A DNA stretch of 64,000 nt, taken from positions 31,332,134 to 31,396,133 of the forward strand of contig CM034610.1 of NCBI GenBank assembly GCA_020091685.1. Direction: 5' to 3'. Shown here piece after piece: positions 10,221 through 22,544 of the stretch. Position numbers and translations under genes: made by a program. The number at the start of each line of letters is the position of its first letter. The first letter of the stretch is position 1. Source of the DNA: Lutjanus erythropterus. Taxonomy: Eukaryota > Chordata > Actinopteri > Lutjaniformes > Lutjanidae. Under the pieces are notes generated by a model. The model saw only the letters and a list, made by a program, of their open reading frames with translations. It was not told the origin of the DNA and did not search any database.

Positions 10221-11329
10221 GGGAACCTCATTCTAGAGAATGAAAAAGATATATATAAAAAAAGAAAGATGTATTTTTAATAAAAAATGTGCCTAGTGCA
10301 GCTATATACTCTGTATGCCAACACAATTAAGCATAAAATAAAGGTTTCAGTATTTCTCCCACCTACTTTACAAAGTGTACTCTGATCAGACACATACATA
10401 TTGTCTACATCAGAATGTTGTCAGTAAACTTTGGAGAAAATGATACTGTATAACTCACATCCGGGGACAATCCAGTACCCCTTTTGAAAGAGGATATATG
10501 GATCACAGCAGTGAACTGTCACTGGGCCTATTCTTCTCTCCATGTGCTCTTCCTTTCCTTGCTTTGCCAGCTTCCTGCCAACTTCCTGTGTCTGTCCGGA
10601 GCACCGGCTGCTATACAACTGCTGACCTCCATTGTAAGTTACACTCCAAACAAATAGCACTGAAGGACATCCTGGAATGGGGACAGTCCAGTGTTGAGCC
10701 AGGGAGGTTGTCCAGATGTTCCAGACAAGGCCAAGGGCCAACTAGAACATTGTCTGTCAATTGCTCTTAAGGCTTTGTTTTTGTTCATATTAGAGGGGAC
10801 TCAAACTTAGCTCTTATTTGTGGTTGAGAGCGCTGTGAATCCTGTTGAGAAGCAGATGAATATATGTCTCAGTTAAAAGGCTATTGGAGTTACTTGTGTG
10901 TACAGGAAGTACACTGTAAATCCTGTCGGTGAATTCAAGAGTCCCAATAAGGTGATGACACAACTCATCTCAGCTCATTGTTCGGCTGTCTGGTCATAAC
11001 CTCACTGTTCTGATTCACTCTCACTGCTCTCACTGATCGTTTTAAGATGCAGCCGGCAGATTTTCTCAGACAAACAGCTTTGGTTGTGCAGGGCCTTTAA
11101 ATGTTAACTGATGCACACCTGATGTAATTTAAACTTGCTGCACATCACTTTAACCCAAGTTTAAGCTCACAGAGTTCAGTGTAAGTGTAATTTTCTACAG
11201 AGAAGATAATATTTTTTATTTCTAAAATCAAAAAATCAAACCTTACCCCATGTATGATCATATGAGGACAACACTATCCTAAGTGTCAAACTAATGTTAC
11301 CTTATTATGATACCTGAAAATTAAATGTT
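10221..11329. other. intergenic DNA, nothing recognised
   Basis: No repeat relatives elsewhere in the window and no coding evidence. Opposed open frames at 10421-10770 overlap on both strands and look like chance. Confidence 0.45.
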
Positions 11330-11582
11330 TTTTAATGAAAATATTAAAATATTTACCATGATTCACTTTAACTTCAATGAGTTTACTCAATAATTTTTGA
11401 AACACATTTTTTTGTTTCTACAACTCAAAGTTTCAAGTTCATCTGAAGAAGAGAAATAAATTATCTCAACAAAAGACTAGTAGTTGCTAAGAGTTTTTGA
11501 GTTGGGCTCAAAACTCAAAAATCTACAGCAAGTTTCCTTAAATTTTTGAGCCTTCTCAACTTTTTGGTTTTTACGGTGCAGG
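11330..11582. mobile_element. MITE-like repeat related to 54205-54620
   Basis: Shares TTCACTTTAACTTCAATGAG, CAAAGTTTCAAGTTCATCTG, AGTAGTTG..., AACTCAAAAATCTA and CAACTTTTTGGTTTTTACGG with 54380-54615. The terminal CACTGTAAAAACAAAAAGTT type is common in fish. Non-coding. Confidence 0.7.
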
Positions 11583-12790
11583 AAAACACAGAGTAAACAC
11601 AGCAATGTGACTGGCTGACAGAGAGGAGAGACTGGCTTATCTCTGTGTTTGAAATGAATTCAACCATTTCTGTTTCCCTGTCAGAAGACAGATTAGATAA
11701 ATCTGACTGAAGTCCGTGTGTTTGTATATTACTGCCATTACATACAACCAAAAGACCAAAGCTGGGCAGTAATGAGTGATTTAATAGTGATAAGTGATTT
11801 AATAATGAGTGGTTTAAAGACATTTTTAAAAATCTATACTGGTGCAAAAAGTTCAAAGGATAACTTTGGTATTTTTAGCCTGGACCCTGTTTGCATTTTA
11901 TTTGTGTCTAAGTAAATTATGGGTACAGCAGTATTTGAAATCGGTCCAGTATTAAGGGAGAGTGCTGCAGCTTTCAGAAGCAGAGCTGAGCTGCAGCGTA
12001 AGCCTCCAGGCTGCTTCAAACCATCAAAATCTGCCTGAGCCTCCATGCAATATTGTGTGAACTGTATACTTTTGACATGCAGTGTAGCATCCTGGCCCCT
12101 TCCCTGTCTGAACAATCAGTTTTGTTATAATATGATAATTTTAAAGTCGCAGTGCAATATTGCTGGATTTTGCATGTGGCAACTCTAATATATTAGTAGT
12201 AACACACAAACAGACACACACAGACAGACAGATTTATTTAATCTATCTTCTGACAGGGAAACAGAAATGGTTGAATTAATTTCAGACTCAGCCAGTCACT
12301 TTGCTCTGTTTACTCTGTGTCTCCTGCTGATCCACAGTCAGTATGCCCTTTGAGATGATATTAGATTTGACTGTTTCCAGAGGGGATTTCCACAGTTTTG
12401 GCCATAATTCTTATAATGCTGTGAGCCTTACAGGCCAACAGACCACATGAAGACTGTCCCTACTGCTGCACTGTTTCAGGTGACAAAACAACAACAAACA
12501 AAGTTGACCCTGATCATGTACCTACTCCTGCTACTGTACTGTACACTGTTATTTAAAATCACTTCCTTATTCCTCATTGTTGTGTGTTCTAATTTTTTGC
12601 TGCTTAGCTTACCTTTAAGGTAGCAATCGAAATACTACAGCTCTCCAGTCAAACAACATCCTTTTTGCACCCAGATCTAGAAAAAATACTATTTATATTG
12701 TTCTTTATGAATAAGAACCTTCAAAAAAAAAAAGGTATTGAATGAAGCACTCTATTGGTATTGGTATCATGTTATTACTGGTATTATAAT
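11583..12790. other. intergenic DNA, nothing recognised
   Basis: No supported gene. Short words near 11640-11700 and 12240-12290 (TCTGTTTCCCTGTCAGAAGA and its inverse) form a weak inverted pair about 600 bp apart. Confidence 0.4.
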
Positions 12791-12797
12791 TTTTTGC

Positions 12798-12975
12798 TGC
12801 AGCCGTGAAGGTCTTCCAGGTGGGCCTTGAGAGGTCATGAAAAATATATAAATATTAAGTTTCAGTTTTATAAGTTTGAAGTTAGCACATCATATTTATG
12901 ATTAATTAAAAAAAATAATCATAACTAATAAAACAAAGCAATGAGATTTTCTGGTATTTTCACAGTCTGTTATTA
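12798..12975. mobile_element. hAT-type repeat fragment
   Basis: GGGCCTTGAGAGGTCATGAAAAATATA and following AT-rich text match 56308-56470 in hhex intron 2, a copy that still has its TTCTCAAAGTGTGGGCC end. Confidence 0.65.
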
Positions 12976-13639
12976 GTATTTGTACTGTAGTAAAGGATGT
13001 GAATACTTCATCACCACCTGCCCCCCATCACCCCATCCTACCCCCGCTAAACTACTTAATAATAAGCTGTAGATCACTACACAAATCACTACACATCAAA
13101 TATCATATTACTGGTGTCATTTGTTACTATTGGCATATTAAACTTACCTACTTCTACAAACAGTTGGTATTTGACCGTGTATATTACTCATATTTTGAAC
13201 TCATTGTCCACCATCCTCATATAACAGCTGAAGCAGCTGAGCATGAAGCAGCACTGACTGATGCTGACCTGCAGAGGGAGCCACAGAGAACATGGAGACA
13301 CCACTGGACTGACTCTCTGTGTCCAAACTCTTCAACTCTCCCCATCTGTAGTCACATGTGTCCCAACAAACTGCATGTTTCTGTCTTAAGAGACGAGTCC
13401 AGTGTTCTGTCAGGTAAACTGGAGCTGTGGAAGACATTTAATCTGCTTACTTTGTAAAAGTGTGTGTTTAACAGTTCTACACACTGAAAGAAAGAAAATG
13501 CTGTCAACCTGTTACACTGGATGTGATCTGTACAGTTTCTTAGGCTGAAAAAAGGGTGAAAATATAAAACAATACAAAAACATACAGATCATTACATAAT
13601 TATACATATATATAAATTATATAGACAGCAATTGAATGG
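12976..13639. other. intergenic DNA, nothing recognised
   Basis: A 152-codon plus frame (12999-13457) and a 78-codon minus frame (13201-13437) overlap, are unlike any family known to me and lack splice context. Confidence 0.4.
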
Positions 13640-13785
13640 AATGGAGTTTTATCTTGTAATTGCAACTTTTAATCTCATAATTTCAACTTTTTATCTCAGT
13701 GTTATGACTTTTGATCTCATAATTATGAACTTTTATCTCAAAATTATGAATTTCTATCTCATAATTTTTTTTTCAGCCCAGAGGT
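13640..13785. repeat. diverged ~24-bp tandem repeat (atctcataattatgactttt)
   Basis: Five or six imperfect units of TTTTATCTCATAATTATGAA type. The same unit occurs in the opposite orientation at 14605-14860. Confidence 0.8.
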
Positions 13786-14604
13786 TGTACCTGCTAAATG
13801 TACTTATGTTTTCAGCGACTGCTCATGTCTTCTTCAGCTGACGAGGTAGCAACATTTTTTTTTCTTTTTGGAGCCAATTTTAAGAGGCTGATGATAAGGA
13901 ATGATTGTGGAATCAATACTGTACAGCAGCTTCAACACACTGACTGCAGCTCGCTTTGCAGAGAACTGATACTGGAGGAGAGAGTCATGGACGCTGGTCT
14001 TTGTGTAGTTGTTCTAGGTGGACGTTTGTCTCTGAGAAGAGTCTCTTGTCAGCAGGACAAAAAGCTCTGATGGCTCTTTGAGAGTCTCTCTCAGTGTCTA
14101 GTTTACTCAGCCACACTCAGCACTTACACTCACACACTCATACAACATGAACACACACACTCACACACAGAGACATGCATGATTATTGCTCACCAGACAT
14201 AAACCTCTCAGAGGCTGTCAGCTGTCCCTCCTGTCTCCTTCAAGTGGACGACAGGAACCAGGAGGAATGTTAACATATGTACACACACCTCTACTCCCTC
14301 TATCCATCCATCTCTCTCTGATGTTTCTTTTTCTCCCTTACACACGGCAAAAAACAACAAGTCTGGGAGTGTTTGCCTCTGCTTATTAACATGTCTGAGA
14401 TTTAGGGGATGATATCACAGTAAAGTAATGGCAGGTGATTTTTCTAGTTCCACAAAATTCTGTTTATTTCAAAGTTCATTAACAACAGACCGAGATAAAC
14501 ACGATAAATACAGCCAATGGGAGGAACACCAGCAGACAAAGCCTCAGGATACAGACAAGGGAGCAAGTGCTTGGTTTCTAATCTTTGGAAGTCCGTTTCT
14601 ACTT

Positions 14605-14895
14605 CATAATTGTGAGATAAAAAGTTGAAATTAAGAGATAAAAAAGTCATGACTGTGGGGGGAAAAGATTTTAAGGGATAAAAAGTCAAAATTATTAGAT
14701 AAAAATCAATTTATGGCATTAAAAAAGTTAAAATTATGAGATAAATAAGCCATAATTATGACAGAAATTGAAATTATGAGATAAAAAGGCAAAATTATGG
14801 CACTGAAAGTCAAAAAAGTCTCATAATTATGACTTTTTATTTCATAATTATGACATACCATGAGGATATTTTTTCTTTCACTGCTGGCAATGGAC
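14605..14895. repeat. diverged ~24-bp tandem repeat, inverse of 13640-13785
   Basis: About ten units of AAAATTATGAGATAAAAAG type, turning over near 14820 into TCTCATAATTATGACTTTTT, so its right end forms a hairpin. It ends CCATGAGGATATTTTTTCTTTC as at 9309-9330. Confidence 0.8.
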
Positions 14896-17337
14896 TAATC
14901 CCTTTAACATAATAATTTAAATTAAAAGTCGTCATTGGCATACCCAAATAAAAAAGCTTGCAACAGATGTATGAGGAATCATTTGAAAGGCCGCATGCTT
15001 TGTGAAAATGTACTCATTTAGTACGGGGCTGAAACATAACCTGCGTTACAACAAATTTTTTCAAACATGAAAGAATAAATCATAAAGAAATGAAGAGTAA
15101 ATCATTTTGAGTAGCATTAACGAGGCCATGAAAATAACTACACACCTTTAACATCATGCCAACAATATCTGTGCAAGATTTTGAACCTGTGGATCAAACT
15201 TAATGGGAGCTAGTGAGTTTGTTGCTTGTGGTGCCTGTGGCATCCCTAAACCTGAACCCTCCTGATGTTAGGATGAGTTAAATGCAGAGACTCAGTCTGA
15301 CTGTGTTATTGTACTTTGTATGATTGTATAATGTCATAATAAAGTTGAACTTAAACTGGTAGAAAATGAGTCTAACACATTTTTCTCCCAAGGTTTGAAA
15401 GATCTTTGTCTCGTGACTGACTGGCTTTAGAGACTGATCTTTCCTCATGCTGGAGGTGTTCTGAGACTGTGACTATAAGATTGTAATGTTAAATGTGTGT
15501 AGGTGAATAAATGTCAAACTGGGTCCCTGAACAAGTTGACGTACTTAGGAGAAGAAATGTTATAAAAAAGGACATTATTTTACCAGAAGTATCCTGATGC
15601 TGAGTGGAGCAGCCGTCTGCAGTGCTGTCATGCAGTCTTTGTGTCTACTCTGCTGTGGACTCGTCTTCACCTCTGAATGAAGAGGTCAAGCTCATCCTGC
15701 TACGCTGATTTATCAAACACTAAGAAGAGGAAGTCAAACAAAGATAATGGTCTCCCTCTGCCTTCTGTAGGCTCAGGACTGGGTCTGCAAGAGCCTCAGT
15801 ATGCCCTGTGTCTGTTTGGGCTAGATTTGAACCAAACTGAACGGACTAAACATGGTCTAAATTTGGACTAAGCACGGCAAATTTTCAACATCTATTTTTG
15901 GGCTAAATAGAGGCCACAACGGACTGACCGAATTTGGCCAAAGAGACAACACTGAAATGATGTTGCTTGGTGGGATTCTGTTGGTGGTAAACTGAACCAT
16001 CCCACCTTAAGGTCCCATTAGTAGCTGTTCTGGAATCATATCATCAGTTTCATCAAAAGCTCCACAACAGCTACTAGTGGACAGTCAAGTGAGATAGTTT
16101 TGTCATCTGTTGTGTCCGAGGTCAAGAATGAACTTGAGCAAGATTTTTGAGAAATTACAGTAACTGCTTTAAGCCGTAGAGAAACCACAACAAACCACTG
16201 TAACTGCAGTTACTGTATTCTTAGAAGTAAAAGATCTGCAAGAAAATGAAAAAATATGTCAACTATGTGCATTATACTACTGTGTATAATAACAGTATAG
16301 AAAAATATTAACTCTCAGACTCTGATCACAAGTGTGAAAATGTATTGCATTAAAATACAACAGTCAGTATCATTTTTATTGGAAAAGGTTTGATGGTATT
16401 TACTATTTATTCTGCTGCAGAGCACTGCAGTTTATATATAAAATTTCAATTATTTTGTGAGAGTATAAGTATTAGTAACTTCAAATGTTCAGAGACCAAA
16501 AACCATTGAAATAACTGGATTTTAAGTTACTTGCAACATCACAAGTGTACTGTATTATAATAATAAATGCTGTAAAAAAAAAATAATGATAATAACAACA
16601 AAGTAATTTTCATTTGATATCATTATCAGGCTGAGGATTTGATCATATTTGTCATTATTCTGCTATATAAAAGTAAAGTGATCAGATAAAATAGAAGTTA
16701 CTACCTTCTGCTTTGGTATGACCCAATATTTTTTGTAAGTTCTGCAAAGGCAGAGTACAGGAACTTACAAATAAGGTCAAAGGTCAAATCAGAGGTCAGG
16801 ATTAACATGGTGTAAGAATAACCTGATATAAAGCTTTAAAACTGACACATATCCAATTATCTGCCTTCAACTATTTTGGCTCGACGACAAGAAAACTTTC
16901 AAGTCATTTTTCTCAGTTCTCCACTCTGGGAAGTCACTTTTTCCTCTGTAGTTACTTTCCTTTTTCCTTTTCCTTGCAACCAAAAACCACCATGATGTCA
17001 CCTGTTGGTTTGTGGACCGCCGTTTTGAAGCTTCGAGGTCGGCATTGTGGCTGTCACCATCTTGTTTTTTTGAAGCCAGAAGAGCTGCTCAACTCGAACT
17101 AAGCTCTTCTTCAGTTAAGGACACACCTTCAAGCATGTAGCACAGTTATAATAGAAATGCAAAACCCTGCTGTGCTGGACTGAAGTGCCGAGTCAACTGC
17201 ATCAGTGGCACACTGTTATTAGAGATCTGAGGACTGTGAAAAAAGCCTGCATCGAGGTGTATTGCTGTTGGTCTGGTTGAAACAGTAAGATAAAACTCAT
17301 CAGTCCTTCCAAAATAAAATCAGTTTCTAGGAGGTAA
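14896..17337. other. intergenic DNA, mostly unrecognised
   Basis: AT-rich DNA with no supported gene. A retroposon-like tail occurs at 15300-15360 (TGTCATAATAAAGTTGAAC). A short plus frame at 15677-15871 is not recognised. 16970-17130 resembles common fish dispersed DNA but the family is not certain. Confidence 0.4.
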
Positions 17338-17350
17338 ATTATTGACAGAG

Positions 17351-17686
17351 TGGTGCTGCAGTGGTTAGCACTGCCGCCTCACAGCAAGAAGGTCCTGAGT
17401 TCGATCCCTCGGCTGGCTGGGGCAGGGCCTTTCTGTGCAGAGTTTGCATATTCTCCTCATGTCTGCGCGGGTTCTCTCCAGGTTCTTTGGCTTCCTCCCA
17501 CAGTCCAACTCTAAATTGCCCGTAGGTGTGAATGTGAGTGTGACTGGTTGTCTATGTGTCAGCCCTGTGATGAACTGGCGACTTGTCCAGGGTGAACCCC
17601 GCCTCTCACCCAATGTCAGCTGGGATAGACTCCAGCAGCCCGTGACCCTTTGGGAATAAGCAGTTACAGAAAATGAATGAATGAAT
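17351..17686 (+). mobile_element. tRNA-derived SINE with LINE-type tail and 13-bp target duplication
   Basis: Head GTGGTGCTGCAGTGGTTAGC (A box), GAGTTCGATCC (B box), then a body of fish LINE type (GTTCTCTCCAGGTTC, CTTCCTCCCACAGTCC, TCTAAATTGCCCGTAGGTG, GCGACTTGTCCAGGGTG, TCAGCTGGGATAGACTCCAG) and a short AATG tail. Flanking direct repeats attattgacagag (17338-17350) and attactgacagag (17687-17699) differ at one base. Confidence 0.92.
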
Positions 17687-17944
17687 ATTACTGACAGAGC
17701 TTATCTACTCTAAATCTGATCTGTTTTGAACCTACCTTATTACCAAAATTAATGCATATCCTCATTTTAAAAGTTTATCATTAAGTGTTCTCTAAACTTC
17801 CTCTTTAAGTTTTGGGATAAAAAGAGCACATGCACAGAGCAGCAGAGATTTTCAAACCTGCAATGTTTAATCTGGTTTAATGGGACTTATGGTTCATCCT
17901 CTTCCTTGGTACGATCCATATTGGCAGATGTGAACCAACACAAC

Positions 17945-18150
17945 CACACTAAAGGCGTTTTCACACCTGCCTCAATTAGTCCAGTTAAAACAGATCATGG
18001 TCTGTTTGCCCATTTAGCTGTTGTGACAGTTGTCAATCCCTGGTGTGGACCAAAGAGTCAGACCCCGTCCACCTAAAAAAAGTGGGTTTCCGTGTGGTTC
18101 CAAACGAACTCTGGTGCGGTTCGTTTGTGGTGTGAAAGAATTTTATGATG
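17945..18150. mobile_element. hAT-like repeat (gcgttttcacacc type)
   Basis: AAAGGCGTTTTCACACCTGCC at the left and TTCGTTTGTGGTGTGAAAG at the right are inverted relatives. The interior has typical GTTCCAAACGAACTCTGGTG text. Related fragments may continue to about 18490. Confidence 0.6.
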
Positions 18151-18639
18151 GATGGTGTGATTTTAGCACAAACTGTCAGTCACAGGAATTTGATTTTCCC
18201 ACGTAGGTCCTGATGATGCAGGATGACACTTGCCAAAACTGTCCAGTCAACAAGTTACCTGTCAGTCTGTAAAACTTCATGTTTCCTTCTGTTGGTTTGT
18301 TTGTAAAAAGCTAATGTGAACACGAATCAGACCAGGACTAAAATGCAACAATATTTCTTTCTTTCCTTTTGGTCTGGATCAAATAGACTGAACTTCAGGT
18401 GCCTCAAGGCCCTTGACAGGAAGTGATCTTGATCTGGTCACATCAAATTCTGAAGCAGTTTATTTATGGTCTGAATGTGAATCGACCACCATCTGACCCA
18501 TATGCTAAGCATACAGTTGGAGTTTAACAGCTCCTGCAGCCAGCTGCACCTTGCAGTGCTCAGATGTGGTTGAGTAAAATAAACAGCTGCCAAGAGCTCA
18601 GTTAGTGACTCGCTTATCTCCTTTCTTTATGTTGGATAT

Positions 18640-18870
18640 GAAAATTTTGATCATTCCAAAAGAATAGCATCAACGCAGGGTGCTCCGGAGGACATGCTGA
18701 TGTGAGGGTAGTGGGTCAGACTGCAGTGGTCAGGATTAGAATTGAACAATCTTACTTTAACGGCTACATGCAAAATACGTCTGTCTCCTAAAGCTTAATT
18801 TGCCTGGCACAGATAAAAGGGGTGAGGGGGCTTTCTGGAAAGGAGCTATAAATGACTACTGGACATTTAG
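18640..18870. promoter_or_regulatory. candidate conserved non-coding element
   Basis: Repeat-free, balanced-composition stretch with AAAGCTTAATTTGCCTGGCA, a GATAA site (CACAGATAAAAGGGGTGAGG) and GGAGCTATAAATGACTACTGG. It stands out from the surrounding repeats. Function unknown; possible long-range hhex or exoc6 element. Confidence 0.4.
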
Positions 18871-19118
18871 TATGAACACAAGCTGAGGAAGAGAACTATG
18901 TGTTCAAGATTTAATGGTCAGCCACAGAAAACATCCATGTCAGTGACATGTTATGTGGTTTCATACATTTTACTACAGCTGTAGTTTTTTTAAGTTTTAC
19001 CATGTAGTGCTGACCACCTTTTTTTTTTTGCCTTTCTCTCCTTTTCTCTTCTTTTTTCCTCTGTCAGCTGTCTTTAGGTCTATAACATAAAACCTGAGGC
19101 GGTGTAAAGCATCTGATC

Positions 19119-19267
19119 ACCAGTGGTAGAGACAGTACTGCAAACCTGTACTCAAGTACATGTACTGTTACATTGCTAAAATAATACTTTATTACAAGTA
19201 AAAGTACTGCTGTCAGAAATCTACTTAAGTCTATACTCAGAGTATTAGTTATTTTTAACCACTGATG
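19119..19267. mobile_element. aagtactt-type repeat fragment
   Basis: ACCAGTGGTAGAGACAGTAC...TGTACTCAAGTACATGTAC...ACAAGTAAAAGTACTG...AACCACTGATG, with inverted ends; a widespread fish MITE type. Relatives at 45959-46893, 48160-49030 and 60222-60500. Confidence 0.7.
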
Positions 19268-19384
19268 TCACTGTTACCTCTCCAAACTAGGGTTGCAAAT
19301 TTTGTGCACAGTTACACATTCATACCTGGAAGCAGCTCAGTATGAAACCTGAGCAGCTTCAATGCAGCATTAAGATTGATGTGA

Positions 19385-20536
19385 TCCACCACCAGTGGTG
19401 GATCAGTAGGTAGGTTGATCTATCACTGATGCAATGGATCTGTAGGTAGGCAGGCAGGTAAGTAGGTAGGTTGGTGGGTAGGTATGTAGAGTGATAGGTG
19501 GGTGGGTGGTTAGGTTGGTTTGTTGGTAGTGGGTAGGTAGGTCGGTGAGTGGATTGGTTGGTTGGTCGTTGGTTGGTTGGTTGGTAGGTGGGTAGATAGG
19601 TAGGTAGGTAGGTAGGTAGGTAGGTAGGTAGGTATGTAGGTAGGTAGTAGATTGTTTGCTTTAGGCTTTACTAATGTGGTGGATCAGTAGGTAGGCTGAT
19701 GTGATCCATCCCTGATGTAATGGATCAGTAGGTAGGGAGGTAGGTGGGTACATAGGTAGGTGGGTAGGTGGGTAAGTAGGTTGGTACATAGGTAGGTGGG
19801 TAGGTGGGTAAGTAGGTTGGTACGTAGGTAGGTAGGAAGGTAGGTAGGTAGGTTGGTGGGAAGATATGTGGGGTGATAGGTGGGTGGGTGGTTTGGTTGG
19901 TTTGGATGGTTTGATGGTAGATGGTAGGTAAGTAGGTAGGTGGGCTGGTTGGTTGATTGGTTGGTTTGTTGCTAGGTAGGTAGGTTGATTGGTGGGTAGA
20001 TAAGTGGGTAGGTAGATGGGTAGGTAAGTAGTAGGTAGGTTGGTGGGTGGGTGGGTGGGTTAGGTAGGTAGGTAGGTTTGTTGGTTGGTTGGTTGATGGG
20101 TAGGTAGATGGGTAGGTAGGTAGTAGGTAGGTTGCTTGTTTTTAGGGGACTTTTTCCCTAATTACATTCATACAGTTATACATTCAGTCCTGGAAGCTGC
20201 CCAGTACAAAGGTACATAGGAAGTTAGTTTGGCAGGTGGGTAGTTAGATAGACAGGTTGTAGCTACATATTGTAGGTTGGTTGGTCAGTAGGTAGGATTT
20301 TTGAGTTTCACAGAGGGCATCCATGAAACTTCCCTGATCGCATTCACACAGTTATACATTCACACCTGGATTCTGCTCAGTACAAAGCCTGAGCAGCTTC
20401 AATGCAGCATTAAGGTTGATGTGATCCATCACTAATGCAATGGATTGGTCAGTAGATAGGTAGGTAGGTGGGTTGGTTGGTTGGTTTGTTGGTTGGTTGG
20501 CTGGTCTGTTGGTAGGTGGGTAGGTAGGTGGGTAGT
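19385..20536. repeat. TAGG/GGTA satellite with higher-order duplication
   Basis: More than 1 kb of degenerate GGTA, GGTT and GGTG tetramers. It is punctuated by unique text that itself recurs: CACACCTGGA...CTCAGTA...AAGCCTGAGCAGCTTCAATGCAGCATTAAG at 19318-19375 and 20357-20415, and CAGTTATACATTCA at 20173 and 20349. A pure TAGG run lies at 19595-19650. Strong G/T strand asymmetry. Confidence 0.9.
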
Positions 20537-20839
20537 AGATTAGTTAATGGTTAATGATTTTATGTTGTTGTTATGTTGGTAATGATTATTTAATGAAAAA
20601 CAACTGAGGAATGATTCAGGAATGACTTGATAATTGAGGAACTGCTAATAAGTACTTCCTTAAAAATTCTTAATGGAGGACTATATAGTAGATATTGGTG
20701 AGTTACTACAGGACAGGTTGGGAGATCCTAATTAATAAAACATTCCATAAGAGTTCATGAATATCTGTGAATTGATCACACTGATCACTTTCTTCATGAA
20801 TTAATTAGTTATAATGAATTAATGATTACTTACCTCTAC

Positions 20840-20938
20840 TTGTGTCCCCTAAAGTAAAGAGATATGTAATATTGAGTCATTAGTGAGTAATTCCTCATTA
20901 CCTAATAGTGACTTACCCCTTTTCATCACCCATAAAGT

Positions 20939-21018
<80 letters not shown>

Positions 21019-21500
21019 ATTGATTACAGGGAAATTCTTATGTTACAGCAGCAAGTCATCAGACATATTATGTGGACAGTAAATATACACGTAACCACCA
21101 GAACAGAACAATATTGAAAAATAAAATATCTGAGAATATAAAAATATATACACAACACTACTAAAACTTAAAAATATACAAGAGTAATATACAAGGATAC
21201 TCAACACCATATAAAATTCAAGTAGTATACTGCTTTAGTGTCCCCTAAAGTAAAGAGATACATAAATAGTAGGTAGTAAGTAGTAAGTAATTCCTCATTA
21301 CCTAATAATTTTGCCGATAAAATGCTCCTTATTACCTGATGATTACTTACCCCTTTCTGTGTCCACAAAAGTAAAGAGATACATAAGCAGTTGGTAATAA
21401 CTAGTTGCTCATTACCTAATAATTATTTACCTCTTTTTGTGTCCTCTAATGTTAGGAGATATATAATATTGGGTACTTAAGAAGTAGTTCCTTGTTACCT
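20840..21500. repeat. diverged ~120-bp tandem repeat
   Basis: At least four copies of a unit with CCCCTAAAGTAAAGAGATA...TAGTAATTCCTCATTACCTAATA...TTACCCCTTT (near 20850, 20930, 21240, 21360, 21450). One copy is interrupted by the GATA microsatellite and following DNA. Confidence 0.8.
20941..21017. repeat. (GATA)n microsatellite
   Basis: About 19 uninterrupted units following AAAGTAA of the 120-bp repeat. Confidence 0.97.
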
Positions 21501-22536
21501 AATGGTTAATTAGTAATTATTTCCTCATTCATTTCTCACTAATTGTTTCATCAACTAATTGTTAACTTATCATTAGCAAGTCTATAAAATTTGATTTGAG
21601 GTTACTGATTAACTAATGGTTAACTACCATGTTTGCGCTTCATTCGTTCCTCATTCATTCCCTGGTAATTTGATTTTTGTCTATCTTATTTAAAAATGTT
21701 ACCTTAAAATCTGCAAACTGTGCTGTTAAGGCAGGCAGGCATTATCTGGGAAACATCATGTTTATTTTACTCTACATGGAGTTAAAATTAATACCAAATT
21801 CTTTGCTGAATGATTAGTGTCAGAAATCAGAAATGATCTTTTAGACGGAGTTTACCACAAGTTCAGCTTTGTTAAATTTACAGTATGTTGCTCTGTAATG
21901 TGCTGTGCCATCCACAAAGAAACTTTGAGCTCTACTAACATTAAACATTACATTTAGTTCTAAAAGGGAATGAACACGTGTTGAGTGTTTTCAGGTCTGT
22001 TCTTTCTGCTGCTATCATCTAAAGTGAGGTTGTCCATGTGAACAGAGCTAACTATCTCATGTCATCTTTACTTGTCAGAGTAAAATGAAAGCTGTTATTG
22101 TTATGATTGAATACTTATCGGCAGGCCACTTCTGTTTCTCCTCATGCAGGGATGTTGAAGCATTGTCCCAGTGGCAGACGTCACAAAGCGCAGTCAGGTA
22201 CGTCCTCTCAGCATTGTAGCTTTTCTGCTGTTTTCTCAGTGAAGGTCAATATGGATCTGTCCTCTGTGTCTCTGGGGAGTCAATAAAGTGACTGAGTGTA
22301 GAACAGAACGTGTCATAATGGAGCAGAACTCCAGAATCTAAACAATTCCATGCCCATATATGGTATATTTCCACACATATTGATATGCATCATCCAAATA
22401 TGTTCTTCATTTTCTAATAACATGTTTTGAACTTCAATGAAAAATTTGTAGATGAAAAATGTTTATATCCAAATAAAAGATTTCACTATAATAGGACGTC
22501 TGTATTATTTATTTGATCTTGAATTGATCTTGATTG
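21501..22536. other. intergenic DNA, nothing recognised
   Basis: AT-rich, with diffuse TAATGGTTAACTA words related to the preceding array up to about 21680; the rest has no visible features. Confidence 0.4.
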
Positions 22537-22544
22537 TTATAAAA

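Noticed and set aside
10421..10770. Two opposed ORFs of 90-106 codons
   Set aside because: Fully overlapping on opposite strands, no domain recognised, no splice support.
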